A DNA stretch of 64,000 bases from positions 29,715 through 93,714 of the forward strand of contig NZ_VJZZ01000022.1 in the NCBI RefSeq assembly GCF_009659535.1, read 5' to 3'. A program made the position numbers and the translations under genes. The notes beneath the pieces are model-generated. The model had not been told where the DNA came from. It made no database searches and saw nothing but the letters and a program-made list of their open reading frames with translations. This document shows positions 10,010 through 18,385 of this stretch, one piece after another. How positions within the stretch are numbered: position 1 is the stretch's first letter; each line of letters opens with the position of its first letter. This DNA is from Aggregicoccus sp. 17bor-14 (GTDB taxonomy: Bacteria; Myxococcota; Myxococcia; Myxococcales; Myxococcaceae).

Positions 10010-11185
10010 ATGAGCTCCCCCGGAACCGAACTCGAGCGCCTCATCGCGATCATGGCGCGGCTGCGCGCACCGGATGGCTGCCCCTGGGACCGCGAGCAGG
10101 ACCTGCGCTCGCTGCGGCCCTACCTGGTGGAGGAGTGCTTCGAGGTGGTGGACGAGATGGACCGCGCCGGCTACGCGGGTCCCTGGCGGGCGCTGGGCGA
10201 GGAGCTCGGAGACCTGCTCTTCCAGATCGTCTTCCACGCCCAGCTGGCGGCCGAGCGCGGCGAGTTCACCATGGCAGACGTGTGCCGCTCCATCAGCGAC
10301 AAGCTCGAGCGCCGCCACCCGCACGTCTTCGGTGAAGGGGCCAAGGGCGCGCCGGGCGCCGAGCAGGTGCTGGCCAACTGGGCGAAGCTCAAGGCCGAGG
10401 AGCGCAAGCACAAGACGGGCAGCGAGGGCTCGGTGCTGGACGGGGTGCCCGTGGCGGCCCCCGCGCTGCTGCGCGCCGAGCGCCTCACCGAGAAGGCGAG
10501 CCGCATCGGCTTCGACTGGCCGGACACCGCCGGGGTGCGCGCGAAGCTGGACGAGGAGCTGCGCGAGCTGGACGAGGCGATCGCGAGCGGCGACCGCGAC
10601 GCGCTGGAGCACGAGCTGGGGGACGTCCTCTTCTCGGTCGCGAACCTCGCCCGCTTCATCCGCACGCCCGCGGAGGATGCGCTGCGCATGGCCATCGGCC
10701 GCTTCACCACCCGCTTCCACCACGTGGAGGCCGGCCTGAGGGCGGACGGCGCGGCCTTCGGTGAGGCCACGCTGGAGCAGATGGATCGCCACTGGCTCGC
10801 GGCGAAGCAGGTGGAGAAGTCCCTGCCGCCGGTGCGCTCCCAGGGACGCGCGGCGCTCGCCCTGGTGCGGCTGCCCGTGCCCGCGCTCGCCCCCCAGCGC
10901 GCCTTCTGGGACGCGCTCGCCCCGCTGCTCGGCTGGAGTGCACTGCCCGCTCCCGGCGGCGAGGCGCGCTACGGCGACGCCGCGCTCGCCTTCGCCTTCT
11001 TCGAGGGCGCAGCAGGCGCCGGGGCGCCCGCGCTGGAGCTGCACGCCCCCTCGAAGGGCGCGGTGGAGGCGCTGCGGCGGGCGCTCGCGGAGCGCCACCC
11101 GCAGGCGCTGCGCGAGGGGGACGCCGCTGCGGGTCGGCTCTCCTTCGTGGACCCGGCGGGGCTCTCCTGGCGCTACGGCGCGTAG
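10010..11185 (+). CDS. mazG: MazG nucleoside triphosphate pyrophosphohydrolase with C-terminal VOC-like extension
   Basis: MazG hydrolyses nucleoside triphosphates to the monophosphates and is a housekeeping enzyme affecting aberrant NTP and (p)ppGpp levels. Residues 1-265 align with full-length MazG: MARLRAPDGCPWDREQ, then YLVEECFEVVDEMD and ELGDLLFQIVFH (the metal-binding EExxE...ExxD set), and a second copy with KLDEELRELDEA and ELGDVLFSVANL. The family normally ends near 265. Here about 125 residues follow that look like a glyoxalase/VOC half-fold (RAFWDALAPLLGW, then GRLSFVDPAGLSWRYGA). The ATG at 10010 is the first plausible start. It is transcribed alone, upstream of rpsT. Confidence 0.9.
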   Translation: MSSPGTELERLIAIMARLRAPDGCPWDREQDLRSLRPYLVEECFEVVDEMDRAGYAGPWRALGEELGDLLFQIVFHAQLAAERGEFTMADVCRSISDKLERRHPHVFGEGAKGAPGAEQVLANWAKLKAEERKHKTGSEGSVLDGVPVAAPALLRAERLTEKASRIGFDWPDTAGVRAKLDEELRELDEAIASGDRDALEHELGDVLFSVANLARFIRTPAEDALRMAIGRFTTRFHHVEAGLRADGAAFGEATLEQMDRHWLAAKQVEKSLPPVRSQGRAALALVRLPVPALAPQRAFWDALAPLLGWSALPAPGGEARYGDAALAFAFFEGAAGAGAPALELHAPSKGAVEALRRALAERHPQALREGDAAAGRLSFVDPAGLSWRYGA

Positions 11186-11281
11186 GGGCTGCGCTCGTGG
11201 AATCGCGGAATCCGAGGGGGCGGATGGGGGTTCTGCTCGCACCCCCGGGGCGGCCCCGGCCGCATTAAGCCCACGCGCGCC

Positions 11282-11310
11282 TTGACGCTGGCGGGCCGCC
11301 GCTGTAGGTA
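11282..11310 (+). promoter_or_regulatory. Sigma-70-type promoter for rpsT
   Basis: TTGACG at 11282-11287 and TAGGTA at 11305-11310 are separated by exactly 17 nt. Transcription would start near 11317, giving a leader of about 35 nt before rpsT. It is one of two near-consensus housekeeping promoters found in the window. Confidence 0.72.
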
Positions 11311-11351
11311 CGCCGCCTCTTTTCCCAAGCCTTTAGAAGCTGGAGATTGCC

Positions 11352-11624
11352 TTGGCCAACACCAAGTCCGCAGAGAAGCGCAACCGTCAGGCCCTCAAGC
11401 GCCGCGCGCGCAACACCACCGTGCGCACCACCGTGAAGACCGCCGTCAAGCAGGCGCGCGAGGCGGTGGCGGCCAAGGATCCCCAGAAGCTCGCCGAGGC
11501 GGTGGCCGCGGCCACGAAGCAGCTGGGCAAGGCCGCGTCCAAGGGCGTGATGCACAAGCGCACCGTGTCGCGCCGCATCTCGCGCCTGGCCAAGGCGGCG
11601 AACGCGGCCAAGGCCGCGAAGTAG
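11352..11624 (+). CDS. rpsT: 30S ribosomal protein S20
   Basis: S20 binds the 5' domain of 16S rRNA early in small-subunit assembly. The 90-residue product is short, very basic and starts (M)ANTKSAEKRNRQALKRRAR, typical of the family; HKRTVSRRISRL near the C-terminus is also conserved. The start is TTG at 11352, preceded by GGAG at 11342-11345. Escherichia coli rpsT also uses UUG, where the weak start takes part in autoregulation. It is transcribed alone from the promoter at 11282-11310 and ends before a strong hairpin shared with the convergent lptE. Confidence 0.97.
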   Translation: MANTKSAEKRNRQALKRRARNTTVRTTVKTAVKQAREAVAAKDPQKLAEAVAAATKQLGKAASKGVMHKRTVSRRISRLAKAANAAKAAK

Positions 11625-11657
11625 CACCGCAGCCGTAGCCTGGAGCAGCGCCGTGCG

Positions 11658-11684
11658 GCAGCGCGCCCTCTCGGGGCGCGCTGC
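11658..11684. terminator. Hairpin between convergent rpsT and lptE
   Basis: GCAGCGCGCCC at 11658-11668 and its exact complement at 11674-11684 form an 11-bp GC stem with a 5-nt loop. The right arm touches the lptE stop codon. There is no T-run, so it would serve as a rho-assisted or GC-only terminator for both directions. Confidence 0.62.
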
Positions 11685-12256
11685 TACCAGCTGCTGGCCA
11701 GCCGGTCGTAGCCCTCGCGCATCAGCGTCTCCGTGAGGCGGCGCAGCGCGGCCTGCCGGTTGGTCTCAGCCTCGACCACGTCGCCGCCGGGAAGGAAGTC
11801 CTCCCAGCCGGTGACGGCGGTCTCGGAGAGCACCCGCCCATCCTTCTTCAGCCGCAGTACCACGCCGGCCGAGGCGCGGTAGCTGGCGAGCTGCGGGTTC
11901 TGCAGCACCGTGACCTTGTCGTCCGCGAGCACCGCCTGCGTGACGATGGTGGGGCCGCTGCCGATCCACTGCACCTCGCCCTCGATGCGCGCCTCGCAGC
12001 CGCCGTGGGCGAGCGCGCCGGCGCGCACGAGCTGCTCGCGCAGCGACTGGGTGAAGAGCGTCTCCAACCCGGGCTCGGCGGTGTGGTTGACGAAGAGGGG
12101 CGCGCAGACGGACTTCACGCCCTCGGGCAGCGCGCCGCCGCGGGCCGTGAAGCGGTAGCCGCAGCCCGAGCCGCCCCCCGCGGCCAGCAGGGCACCCAGG
12201 CCCAGCCCGAGCCCCGAGAAGGTCCGCCTCCAGCCTGCCGCGCGCGCTCGCACCAT
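11684..12256 (-). CDS. lptE: LPS-assembly lipoprotein LptE
   Basis: LptE plugs the LptD barrel in the outer membrane and helps place lipopolysaccharide on the cell surface. The 190-residue product has a basic N-terminus, a hydrophobic stretch and a cysteine followed by GYRFTARGGALPEGVKSV, the usual LptE start of the mature protein. LFVNHTAEPGLETLFTQSLR and the C-terminal RQAALRRLTETLMREGYDRL also fit the family. The lipobox (GGSGC) is poor. ATG 12256 is chosen; a GTG three codons upstream (12265) is possible. It lies downstream of leuS and the zinc-ribbon gene in the same direction; leuS next to lptE is a common bacterial arrangement. Confidence 0.82.
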   Translation of the reverse strand: MVRARAAGWRRTFSGLGLGLGALLAAGGGSGCGYRFTARGGALPEGVKSVCAPLFVNHTAEPGLETLFTQSLREQLVRAGALAHGGCEARIEGEVQWIGSGPTIVTQAVLADDKVTVLQNPQLASYRASAGVVLRLKKDGRVLSETAVTGWEDFLPGGDVVEAETNRQAALRRLTETLMREGYDRLASSW

Positions 12257-12311
12257 GCGCGGCACAGTAGCGGCAGGCAGCGGGGGGTCAAGCGCCCCGC
12301 GCCCCCGCCCG

Positions 12312-12872
12312 CTACAGCCCCGTGCGCTCCTCGACGGGCAGCCCGCGCGCGCGCAGCGCCTCGGCGAGCGTCACCCAGGTGGCCGCGAGCTGGCGCTCGC
12401 GCGCGCTTCCCCGCCCCGCCGTGCCCAGGCGCCACTGGTGGCGGCGCCCCTCCCCCAGCGTGAGCTGCAGCGCGTGGAGGCGGAAGAGGAGCGCGAGCGC
12501 GCCGAGCAGCAGCGCGAGCACGAGCAACACCCCGCGCGCCGCGACGCCGTCCACGAGGAGTGCCGCGACCAGCGCCGCGGCCGCTGGCGCCAGCGCCTCG
12601 TAGGTGGGGCGGCGCACCAGGACGGCGCCCGTGAGGGCCTCAAGCGCCACGGCCTGCGGCGCGGCGCGGGCGCTCGCCTGGAAGGTGAGCGCGCCCTCGC
12701 GGCTGCTCAGGTGGCGCCCTCCGCCCAGCGGCGCCTCGAAGGAGCGCGCCGAGAGGGCCCGGCCCGGCAGCGGCGCCTCGGGGAGGCGCGCGTTGCAGAA
12801 GGCGCAGGTGCCCCGCACCGCCGGGTTGGGGCGGCGGCACAGGGAGCACAGGACGAGCACCTCGGGCGGCAT
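12312..12872 (-). CDS. Zinc-ribbon membrane protein of unknown function
   Basis: A 186-residue protein that I do not recognise beyond its architecture. An N-terminal zinc ribbon (CSLCRRPNPAVRGTCAFC, two CxxC pairs at about residues 9-26) is followed by a short globular region, two hydrophobic helices (about 95-130) and a polar C-terminal tail. The helices would place it in the inner membrane. It lies 19 nt after leuS in the same direction, so it probably shares the leuS transcript. Confidence 0.65.
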   Translation of the reverse strand: MPPEVLVLCSLCRRPNPAVRGTCAFCNARLPEAPLPGRALSARSFEAPLGGGRHLSSREGALTFQASARAAPQAVALEALTGAVLVRRPTYEALAPAAAALVAALLVDGVAARGVLLVLALLLGALALLFRLHALQLTLGEGRRHQWRLGTAGRGSARERQLAATWVTLAEALRARGLPVEERTGL

Positions 12873-12891
12873 GTGCGGAGCGCCGGCCGGG

Positions 12892-15402
12892 CTAGCCGAC
12901 CACGAGGTTCAGCAGGCGCTTGGGCACGAACACCACCTTGCGCAGCGTCTTGCCCGCGAGCGCGCTCTGCACCTTCTCCTCGGCCTCGGCGAGCGCGCGC
13001 ACCTGCGCCTCGGTGGCGTCCACCGGCGCGCGCACCTCCGCGCGCAGCTTGCCGTTCACCTGCACGGCGTAGGGGATGACGTCGTCCACCACGAGCGCCG
13101 GGTCGAAGGTGGGCCAGGCCTCCGTGACGGTGAAGGCGCGGGCGCCGTAGGCCTCGGCGATCTCGTCCGCGATGTGCGGCGCGAACGGGGTGAGCACCGC
13201 GGCGAGCAGCCGGATGGCCTCGGCCATGGCGGCGCGCTCGGCCGGCGTCTCGGGCGTGCCCTGCTGGTAGAGCGCGTTCACGCACTCCATCACGCCGGCG
13301 ATGGCGGTGTTGAACGAGAGGCGCTCGATGGCCTCGCCCACCCGCTTCACGCACTTGTGCGCGATGCGGCGCGTCTCCAGCGCCTTGCCCTCGAACGAGC
13401 CCTCATGCTTCGCGTCCGCGCAGGCCACGTGCGTCTGGGCGAGCACCCACACGCGCTTGAGGAAGCGGTGGGCACCCTCCACCTGGTCGTCGGACCAGTC
13501 GAAGTCGCGCTCGGGCGGGCCCGCGAAGAGCACGTAGGTGCGCGCCGTGTCCGCGCCGTACTTCTGCACGATGGAGGCGGGCGCCACGGAGTTGCCCCAG
13601 CGCTTGGACATCTTGCGGCCGTCCGGCCCGTTCACGATGCCCTGGGTGATGAGGCGCGTGACGGGCTCGTCCACCGGGGTGAGGCCCAGTTGCTTCATCT
13701 GCCGGCTCCAGAACCGGAAGTAGAGCAGGTGCATCACCGCGTGCTCGGGGCCGCCCACGTAGATGTCCACGGGCAGCCAGCGCTGGGCCTCCTTCGGGTC
13801 GAAGGGGGCCTGGTCGTAGTGCGGCGAGAGGTAGCGCGCGTAGTACCAGCAGGAGTCGACGAAGGTGTCCATCGTCTCCACCTCGCGCCGCGCGGGGCCT
13901 CCGCAGGTGGGGCAGGTGGTGTTGACGAACTCGGGCACCTTGGCGAGCGGGGGCTCGCCCTTGCCGGTGAGCACCGCCTGCACGTCGATCTCCGGCTGGC
14001 GCACCGGGAGCTGATCCAGCGGCACCGGGATGCCCTTGCGCTCGGGGTCGCACTTCTCGCAGTAGATGATGGGGATGGGCGTGCCCCAGTAGCGCTGGCG
14101 GCTGAAGCCCCAGTCCTTCTGGCGGTACGTGACGGTGGCCTTGCCCTGCCCCTTCGCCTCCAGCTGCGCGCTCATGCGGCGGCGCGCGTCCGCGGAAGGC
14201 AGGCCCGTGAACTCTCCCGAGTCCACCAGGATGCCGTCCTCGGTGAGCGCGGCCTCCAGCGTGGCCGCGTCCGGCACGGGCTCCCCCGCCTTCTGCTGAG
14301 CCTCGCCCTGCACCACGACCCGCAGCGGCAGCGCGTACTTGCGCGCGAACGCGAAGTCGCGCTCGTCGTGCGCCGGCACGCTCATCACCGCGCCGGTGCC
14401 GTAGTCGGCCAGCACGAAGTTGGCGATCCAGATGGGGACGGGCTTGCCGGTGAAGGGGTTCACCGCGTAGCTGCCCGTGAAGACGCCCTCCTTCTCGGCG
14501 CCCTCCTGGGTGCGGTCCGTCTTGCTCATCGCGGCCATCTTCGCCACGAAGGCCTGCACGCTCGCCGCCTGCTCCGGCGTGGTGAGCCCCTTCACCAGGC
14601 GGTGCTCGGGCGCGAGCACCACGTAGGTGCAGCCGTACACCGTGTCGATGCGGGTGGTGAAGATGCGGATCTTCTCGTTGCTCCCCTGCACGGCGAACTC
14701 GGCCTCGGCGCCCTCGGAGCGGCCGATCCAGTGGCGCTGCATGCTGGTGATGCGCTCGGGCCACTGGGTGAGCGTGTCCAGGCCGTCCAGCAGGGCCTGC
14801 GAGTCGCGCGTGATGCGGAACGCCCACTCGGGCATCTCCTTGTCGTGCACGGGCGAGTCGCAGCGCTCGCAGCGGCCCTCCTTCACCTGCTCGTTGGCGA
14901 TGACCGTGTGGCAGCCGGTGCACCAGTTCACCTTGCTGAAGCGCCGGTACACCATGTCGCGCTCGAGCATCTTGATGAAGAACCACTGGTTCCAGCGGTA
15001 GTACTCGGGCTCGCTGGTGTTCACCTCGCGGGTCCAGTCGTAGCTGTAGCCCAGCGTCTTCATCTCGCGCTTGAAGGACGCGATGTTGTCGCGGGTGCGG
15101 ATGGCCGGGTGCACGCCGTCCTTGATGGCGGCGTTCTCGGCCGGCAGGCCCAGCGCGTCCCAGCCCATGGGGTGCAGGACGTCGAAGCCCAGCATCCGGT
15201 AGTAGCGCGCGTACACGTCACCGATGAGGTAGTTGCGCACGTGCCCCATGTGCATCGCCCCGCTGGGGTACGGGAGCATCTCGAGGACGTACTTCTTGGG
15301 GGCCTCGGGGCGTGCGCCCGCGCGGAACACCCCGGCCTCTTCCCAGCGGGCCTGCCACTTGCCCTCGATCGCCTGCGGCTCGTAACGCTCGTTCATCGCC
15401 AT
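12892..15402 (-). CDS. leuS: Leucyl-tRNA synthetase
   Basis: LeuRS charges tRNA-Leu with leucine in the cytoplasm. The class I signatures are present: the HIGH-type motif PYPSGAMHMGHVRNY near residue 45 and KMSKRWGN near residue 600. The inserted CP1 editing domain has the threonine-rich ITTRIDTVYG-like segment (FTTRIDTVYGCTYVVLAPEH). Zinc-type cysteines occur in CTGCHTVIANEQV and CERC. At 836 residues it has the usual length. The start is set at ATG 15402 (MAMNERYEPQAIEGKWQARW); a second ATG lies two codons downstream and longer in-frame extensions do not match the family. Confidence 0.97.
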   Translation of the reverse strand: MAMNERYEPQAIEGKWQARWEEAGVFRAGARPEAPKKYVLEMLPYPSGAMHMGHVRNYLIGDVYARYYRMLGFDVLHPMGWDALGLPAENAAIKDGVHPAIRTRDNIASFKREMKTLGYSYDWTREVNTSEPEYYRWNQWFFIKMLERDMVYRRFSKVNWCTGCHTVIANEQVKEGRCERCDSPVHDKEMPEWAFRITRDSQALLDGLDTLTQWPERITSMQRHWIGRSEGAEAEFAVQGSNEKIRIFTTRIDTVYGCTYVVLAPEHRLVKGLTTPEQAASVQAFVAKMAAMSKTDRTQEGAEKEGVFTGSYAVNPFTGKPVPIWIANFVLADYGTGAVMSVPAHDERDFAFARKYALPLRVVVQGEAQQKAGEPVPDAATLEAALTEDGILVDSGEFTGLPSADARRRMSAQLEAKGQGKATVTYRQKDWGFSRQRYWGTPIPIIYCEKCDPERKGIPVPLDQLPVRQPEIDVQAVLTGKGEPPLAKVPEFVNTTCPTCGGPARREVETMDTFVDSCWYYARYLSPHYDQAPFDPKEAQRWLPVDIYVGGPEHAVMHLLYFRFWSRQMKQLGLTPVDEPVTRLITQGIVNGPDGRKMSKRWGNSVAPASIVQKYGADTARTYVLFAGPPERDFDWSDDQVEGAHRFLKRVWVLAQTHVACADAKHEGSFEGKALETRRIAHKCVKRVGEAIERLSFNTAIAGVMECVNALYQQGTPETPAERAAMAEAIRLLAAVLTPFAPHIADEIAEAYGARAFTVTEAWPTFDPALVVDDVIPYAVQVNGKLRAEVRAPVDATEAQVRALAEAEEKVQSALAGKTLRKVVFVPKRLLNLVVG

Positions 15403-15470
15403 GTCGGCAGGTCTCTTATGAGAGCCACGCCTGCTCTGCAACAGACGCGGGGGCCCGGACGCCCGGCGCC

Positions 15471-17204
15471 CTACTCGCCCAGCGCCTCGCCGGACACGTC
15501 CAGCCGGTCGAAGGCGCGGCCGAGCAGGAGCACCCCCAGCGCCACCTCCCCCAGCAGCAGCGCCGCCGCGGCGGCCCCCGCGGGCACCAGCGCCCAGGGG
15601 CCCAGCAGGCCCTGCAACCCCCAGCCGAGCAGCAGCGCGAGGAGGCTCGCCGGCACCAGCCCCAGCGCGAGCACCAGGAGCGTGCCGGCCAGCATCAGCA
15701 GCCGCTGGCCGAAGACTTCGATGCCCCGCGCCGGCTCCACCTGGCCCGCAGCGGCCGTGGGCAGCCAGGAGGGAAAGAGCACCACGGCCACGTTCTGCAC
15801 CAGCAGCCCGGCGAGCGAGATGGCAGGCAAGAGCGGCAGCAACCCCAGCGTGGCGGCGGCCCTCAGGGGCAGCGGGAGCCCCGGGACCGGCTCACGGGAC
15901 GAGAGCGCGAAGCCGAGCACCAGGAGCAGGGCCTGCAGCAGCGCGAGCAGCAGTCCGGGGGCGAGCAGCTCGCCGGCCACCACCTGCGAGCCTCGCAGGG
16001 GCAGCGCCCGCAGCAGCTCCAGCTTGGGCAGGTCCATGCGCAGGTCCACCCGGAGGCTCCCGGGCCCCAGCACCGCGAGGAAGCCCGCGAGCCCCACGCA
16101 CACCGCCGCCACGAAGACGAGCCGCCCCCCGAAGGCCCCGCCCGCGGAGCCCACCAGCAGGCCCGCCAGCACCGCGCCCAGGGCCAGCGTCACGCCCAGG
16201 AAGGAGAGTGCGCCCAGGCGCCGCCCGGCGACGAGGTTCTTCCACAGCAACGCCACCTCGGGGCGCCCCGTGGGCGCAAGGCGGAAGGGCACGGGCTTGA
16301 GCGTCACCCGCTGGCGGCGCAGCCCGCGCGTGCCCAGCCCCCGCGCCCGCGCGTCCGCAGCACCCACCGCGGCCTCCTCGAAGGGCACCTCCAGCCGCTC
16401 GAGCCACACCCCGTGCGCGAGCAGCAGCCCCAGCGCCCAGGGGAGCGCGCGCACGAAGTGGCGCAGGTCCACCGCGAGCGCCGGCGCCACCAGCGCCCGG
16501 AACGGCGCGAGCGCCCAGTGCAAGGGGCGGCTTCCGAGCACGGCCTCCCCCCAGGCCTGCACCTGCCAGCTGCGCATGCCGGGCCCTGGCAAGGGCTGGC
16601 CGCGCAGGGCGAGCAGCAGCGCGAGCGCGAGCGCGCCCACGACGAGCGCGACGCCCACCCAGCGCAGCCACGCGCGCCCGCGCTCGGCGAGCCGGGTGCG
16701 CACCAGGGAGGCCGCGGCCACGTGCAGCTGCAGCGTCCCCAGCGACAGGAAGGAGCCCACGGCGAAGAACCCGGCGTGCGAGGCCATGCTGCGACCGAAG
16801 AACAGCGTGGTGAGCAGCGCGCTCAGGGCGGCGCGCAGCAGGCCGCGCGCCGCGCGGTAGCGCACCAGCGCGCGCCGCGACACGGGCGCGGGGAAGAGCA
16901 GCTGCACCTCGGCCTCGGTGAAGGTGAGCTGCGGCCGGTCCGCGCCGAGGCTCCAGGCCCCGAGCACGGTGAGCAGTGCGCCGCCGCACAGCAGCACCTC
17001 CAGCACCAGGCGCGCGCCGTACGGGGGGCCGCCGCGCCCACCGCCCCCCAGGTGCAGCCGCTGCAGGAACACCGAGTAGAAGTAGGCGAGCCCCACCACC
17101 GCGCCCGCGAGGTACTTGGGCTGGGCGAGCCGGCGCAGCTGGCGGCGCACGCGGTTGCGCGCGCTGCTCAGCCAGAGGAAGGCCACGGCGCGCGCGAAGC
17201 TCAA
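15471..17204 (-). CDS. ABC exporter permease, ABC-2-like
   Basis: A 577-residue polytopic membrane protein, the permease partner of the ATPase encoded just upstream. Its N-terminus (SFARAVAFLWLSSARNRVRR) is followed by about 12-14 hydrophobic helices in two blocks, separated by a basic cytoplasmic stretch near residues 280-330. It resembles putative ABC exporters of the large bacterial ABC-2-like class and has no signature motif that reveals the substrate. The start is set at TTG 17204, which overlaps the ATPase stop in TTGA, the usual sign of translational coupling. The transported compound is unknown. Confidence 0.68.
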   Translation of the reverse strand: MSFARAVAFLWLSSARNRVRRQLRRLAQPKYLAGAVVGLAYFYSVFLQRLHLGGGGRGGPPYGARLVLEVLLCGGALLTVLGAWSLGADRPQLTFTEAEVQLLFPAPVSRRALVRYRAARGLLRAALSALLTTLFFGRSMASHAGFFAVGSFLSLGTLQLHVAAASLVRTRLAERGRAWLRWVGVALVVGALALALLLALRGQPLPGPGMRSWQVQAWGEAVLGSRPLHWALAPFRALVAPALAVDLRHFVRALPWALGLLLAHGVWLERLEVPFEEAAVGAADARARGLGTRGLRRQRVTLKPVPFRLAPTGRPEVALLWKNLVAGRRLGALSFLGVTLALGAVLAGLLVGSAGGAFGGRLVFVAAVCVGLAGFLAVLGPGSLRVDLRMDLPKLELLRALPLRGSQVVAGELLAPGLLLALLQALLLVLGFALSSREPVPGLPLPLRAAATLGLLPLLPAISLAGLLVQNVAVVLFPSWLPTAAAGQVEPARGIEVFGQRLLMLAGTLLVLALGLVPASLLALLLGWGLQGLLGPWALVPAGAAAAALLLGEVALGVLLLGRAFDRLDVSGEALGE

Positions 17205-17977
17205 GCGCCGCCCGCGTCCGTGGTGATGCGCACGAAGAGCTCCTCGAGCGAGGCGGGAGCCTCGGCGTCCGTGCTGCCCTGCAGCCGCGCGCGGATCTCC
17301 GCGAGCGTGCCCAGCGCGACGACGCGCCCGCGGGCGATGACGAGGATGCGGCTGCACAGCTCCTCCACCAGCGGCAGCAGGTGGCTGGAGAGCACCAGCG
17401 CCGCGCCCCCTTCGGCCCGCTCGCGCAGGCTCGCCTTCATGCGGCGGATGCCGAGCGGGTCCAGGCCGGTGAGCGGCTCGTCCAGGAGGATGAGGCGCGG
17501 GGCGTGCAGGAGGCCGCAGGCGATGGAGAGCTTCTGCTTCATCCCGCGCGAGAGCTCGCCGGGCAGCGCCCCCTCCTTGCCCGCGAGCTCCATCTCGGAG
17601 AGCAGCGCCTCCGCGCGCGCCTCCCAGTCCGCGACGCCGTAGAGCCGCGCGAAGAAGGCGAGGTGCTCCTTCACCGTGAGGTACTCGAAGAGGCGGGGCT
17701 CGTCCGGCAGGAACGCCAGCTCGCGCTTCGCCTGCACGGGGTGCGTGGCGAGCGCGTGGCCCGCGACGTGGATGCTGCCCGTGGTGGGCGGCAGGATGCC
17801 CGCGAGACAGCGCAGCGTGGAGGTCTTCCCTGCCCCGTTGGGCCCCACGAGGCCGAGCAGCTCGCCCGGGGCGACGTCGAAGCTCAGCTCCTGCACCGCC
17901 TGCAGCGTGCCGTAGCGCTTGCTCAGCCCCTGCACCGAGAGCAGCGGCGCGGGTGCCATCTGCGGGACGTCCGTCAT
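17201..17977 (-). CDS. ABC transporter ATP-binding protein
   Basis: A 258-residue cytoplasmic ATPase that powers the adjacent permease. It shows the Walker A VGPNGAGKTSTLRCLAG near residue 45, the signature LSRGMKQKLSIACGLLHAP near 150, Walker B LILLDEPLTGLDP near 172 and the switch histidine in SSHLL. The signature LSRGMKQKL and the short C-terminal tail fit ABC-2-type exporters. Its ATG overlaps the stop of the upstream receiver gene (ATGA), so the exporter is coupled to the end of the chemosensory operon. That position suggests co-expression with the signalling genes, but no functional link is shown. Confidence 0.88.
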   Translation of the reverse strand: MTDVPQMAPAPLLSVQGLSKRYGTLQAVQELSFDVAPGELLGLVGPNGAGKTSTLRCLAGILPPTTGSIHVAGHALATHPVQAKRELAFLPDEPRLFEYLTVKEHLAFFARLYGVADWEARAEALLSEMELAGKEGALPGELSRGMKQKLSIACGLLHAPRLILLDEPLTGLDPLGIRRMKASLRERAEGGAALVLSSHLLPLVEELCSRILVIARGRVVALGTLAEIRARLQGSTDAEAPASLEELFVRITTDAGGA

Positions 17978-18351
17978 GGCAGCTTCAGCAGGCCCTTCAC
18001 CGTCTCGAGCACGGTCGCCGCCTGCACGGGCTTGACCAGGTACGCGCTCGCCCCCAGCGCCATGGCGCGCGCGCGGTCCTCCGCGGCCGCCTCGGTGGTG
18101 ATCACCACCACCGGCACGCCGCGGTGCGCCTCGGACTGGCGGATGTGGTGCACCAGCTTGAGCCCGTCCATCAGCGGCATGTTGATGTCGGTGAGGACGA
18201 GGTCGAAGCGCGCCGCCGTGAGCTTCTTCAGCCCCTCGGCGCCGTCCGCCGCCTCCTCGCAGTGCAGCCCCGCGATGCGCTGCAGGGCGAACACGAGGCT
18301 GCGGCGCATCGCCTGCGAGTCGTCCACCACCAGGGCGCGCAAGTCCGTCAT
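17974..18351 (-). CDS. Single-domain response regulator (CheY-like)
   Basis: A 125-residue stand-alone receiver. The phosphoacceptor is D55 (FDLVLTDINMPLMDG), the acidic pair is VVDDSQ at residues 10-11, the Thr/Ser position is VVVITTEA and the conserved Lys is YLVKP. The start is ATG 18351 (MTDLRALVVDD). It is the last chemosensory gene, after cheB with a 34-nt gap, and overlaps the ABC ATPase start. Together with the receiver gene at the head of the operon it gives CheA two CheY-type outputs; one could act as a phosphate sink. This division of labour is inference. Confidence 0.88.
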   Translation of the reverse strand: MTDLRALVVDDSQAMRRSLVFALQRIAGLHCEEAADGAEGLKKLTAARFDLVLTDINMPLMDGLKLVHHIRQSEAHRGVPVVVITTEAAAEDRARAMALGASAYLVKPVQAATVLETVKGLLKLP

Positions 18352-18385
18352 GGCGGTCGAGGCTAGCCCGGGCCGCCTCCCCGCG

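Noticed and set aside
12604..16860. Plus-strand open frame of over 1,400 codons opposite leuS and the permease
   Set aside because: An antisense shadow of leuS; its composition is that of a reversed GC-rich gene and it spans an intergenic gap without motifs.
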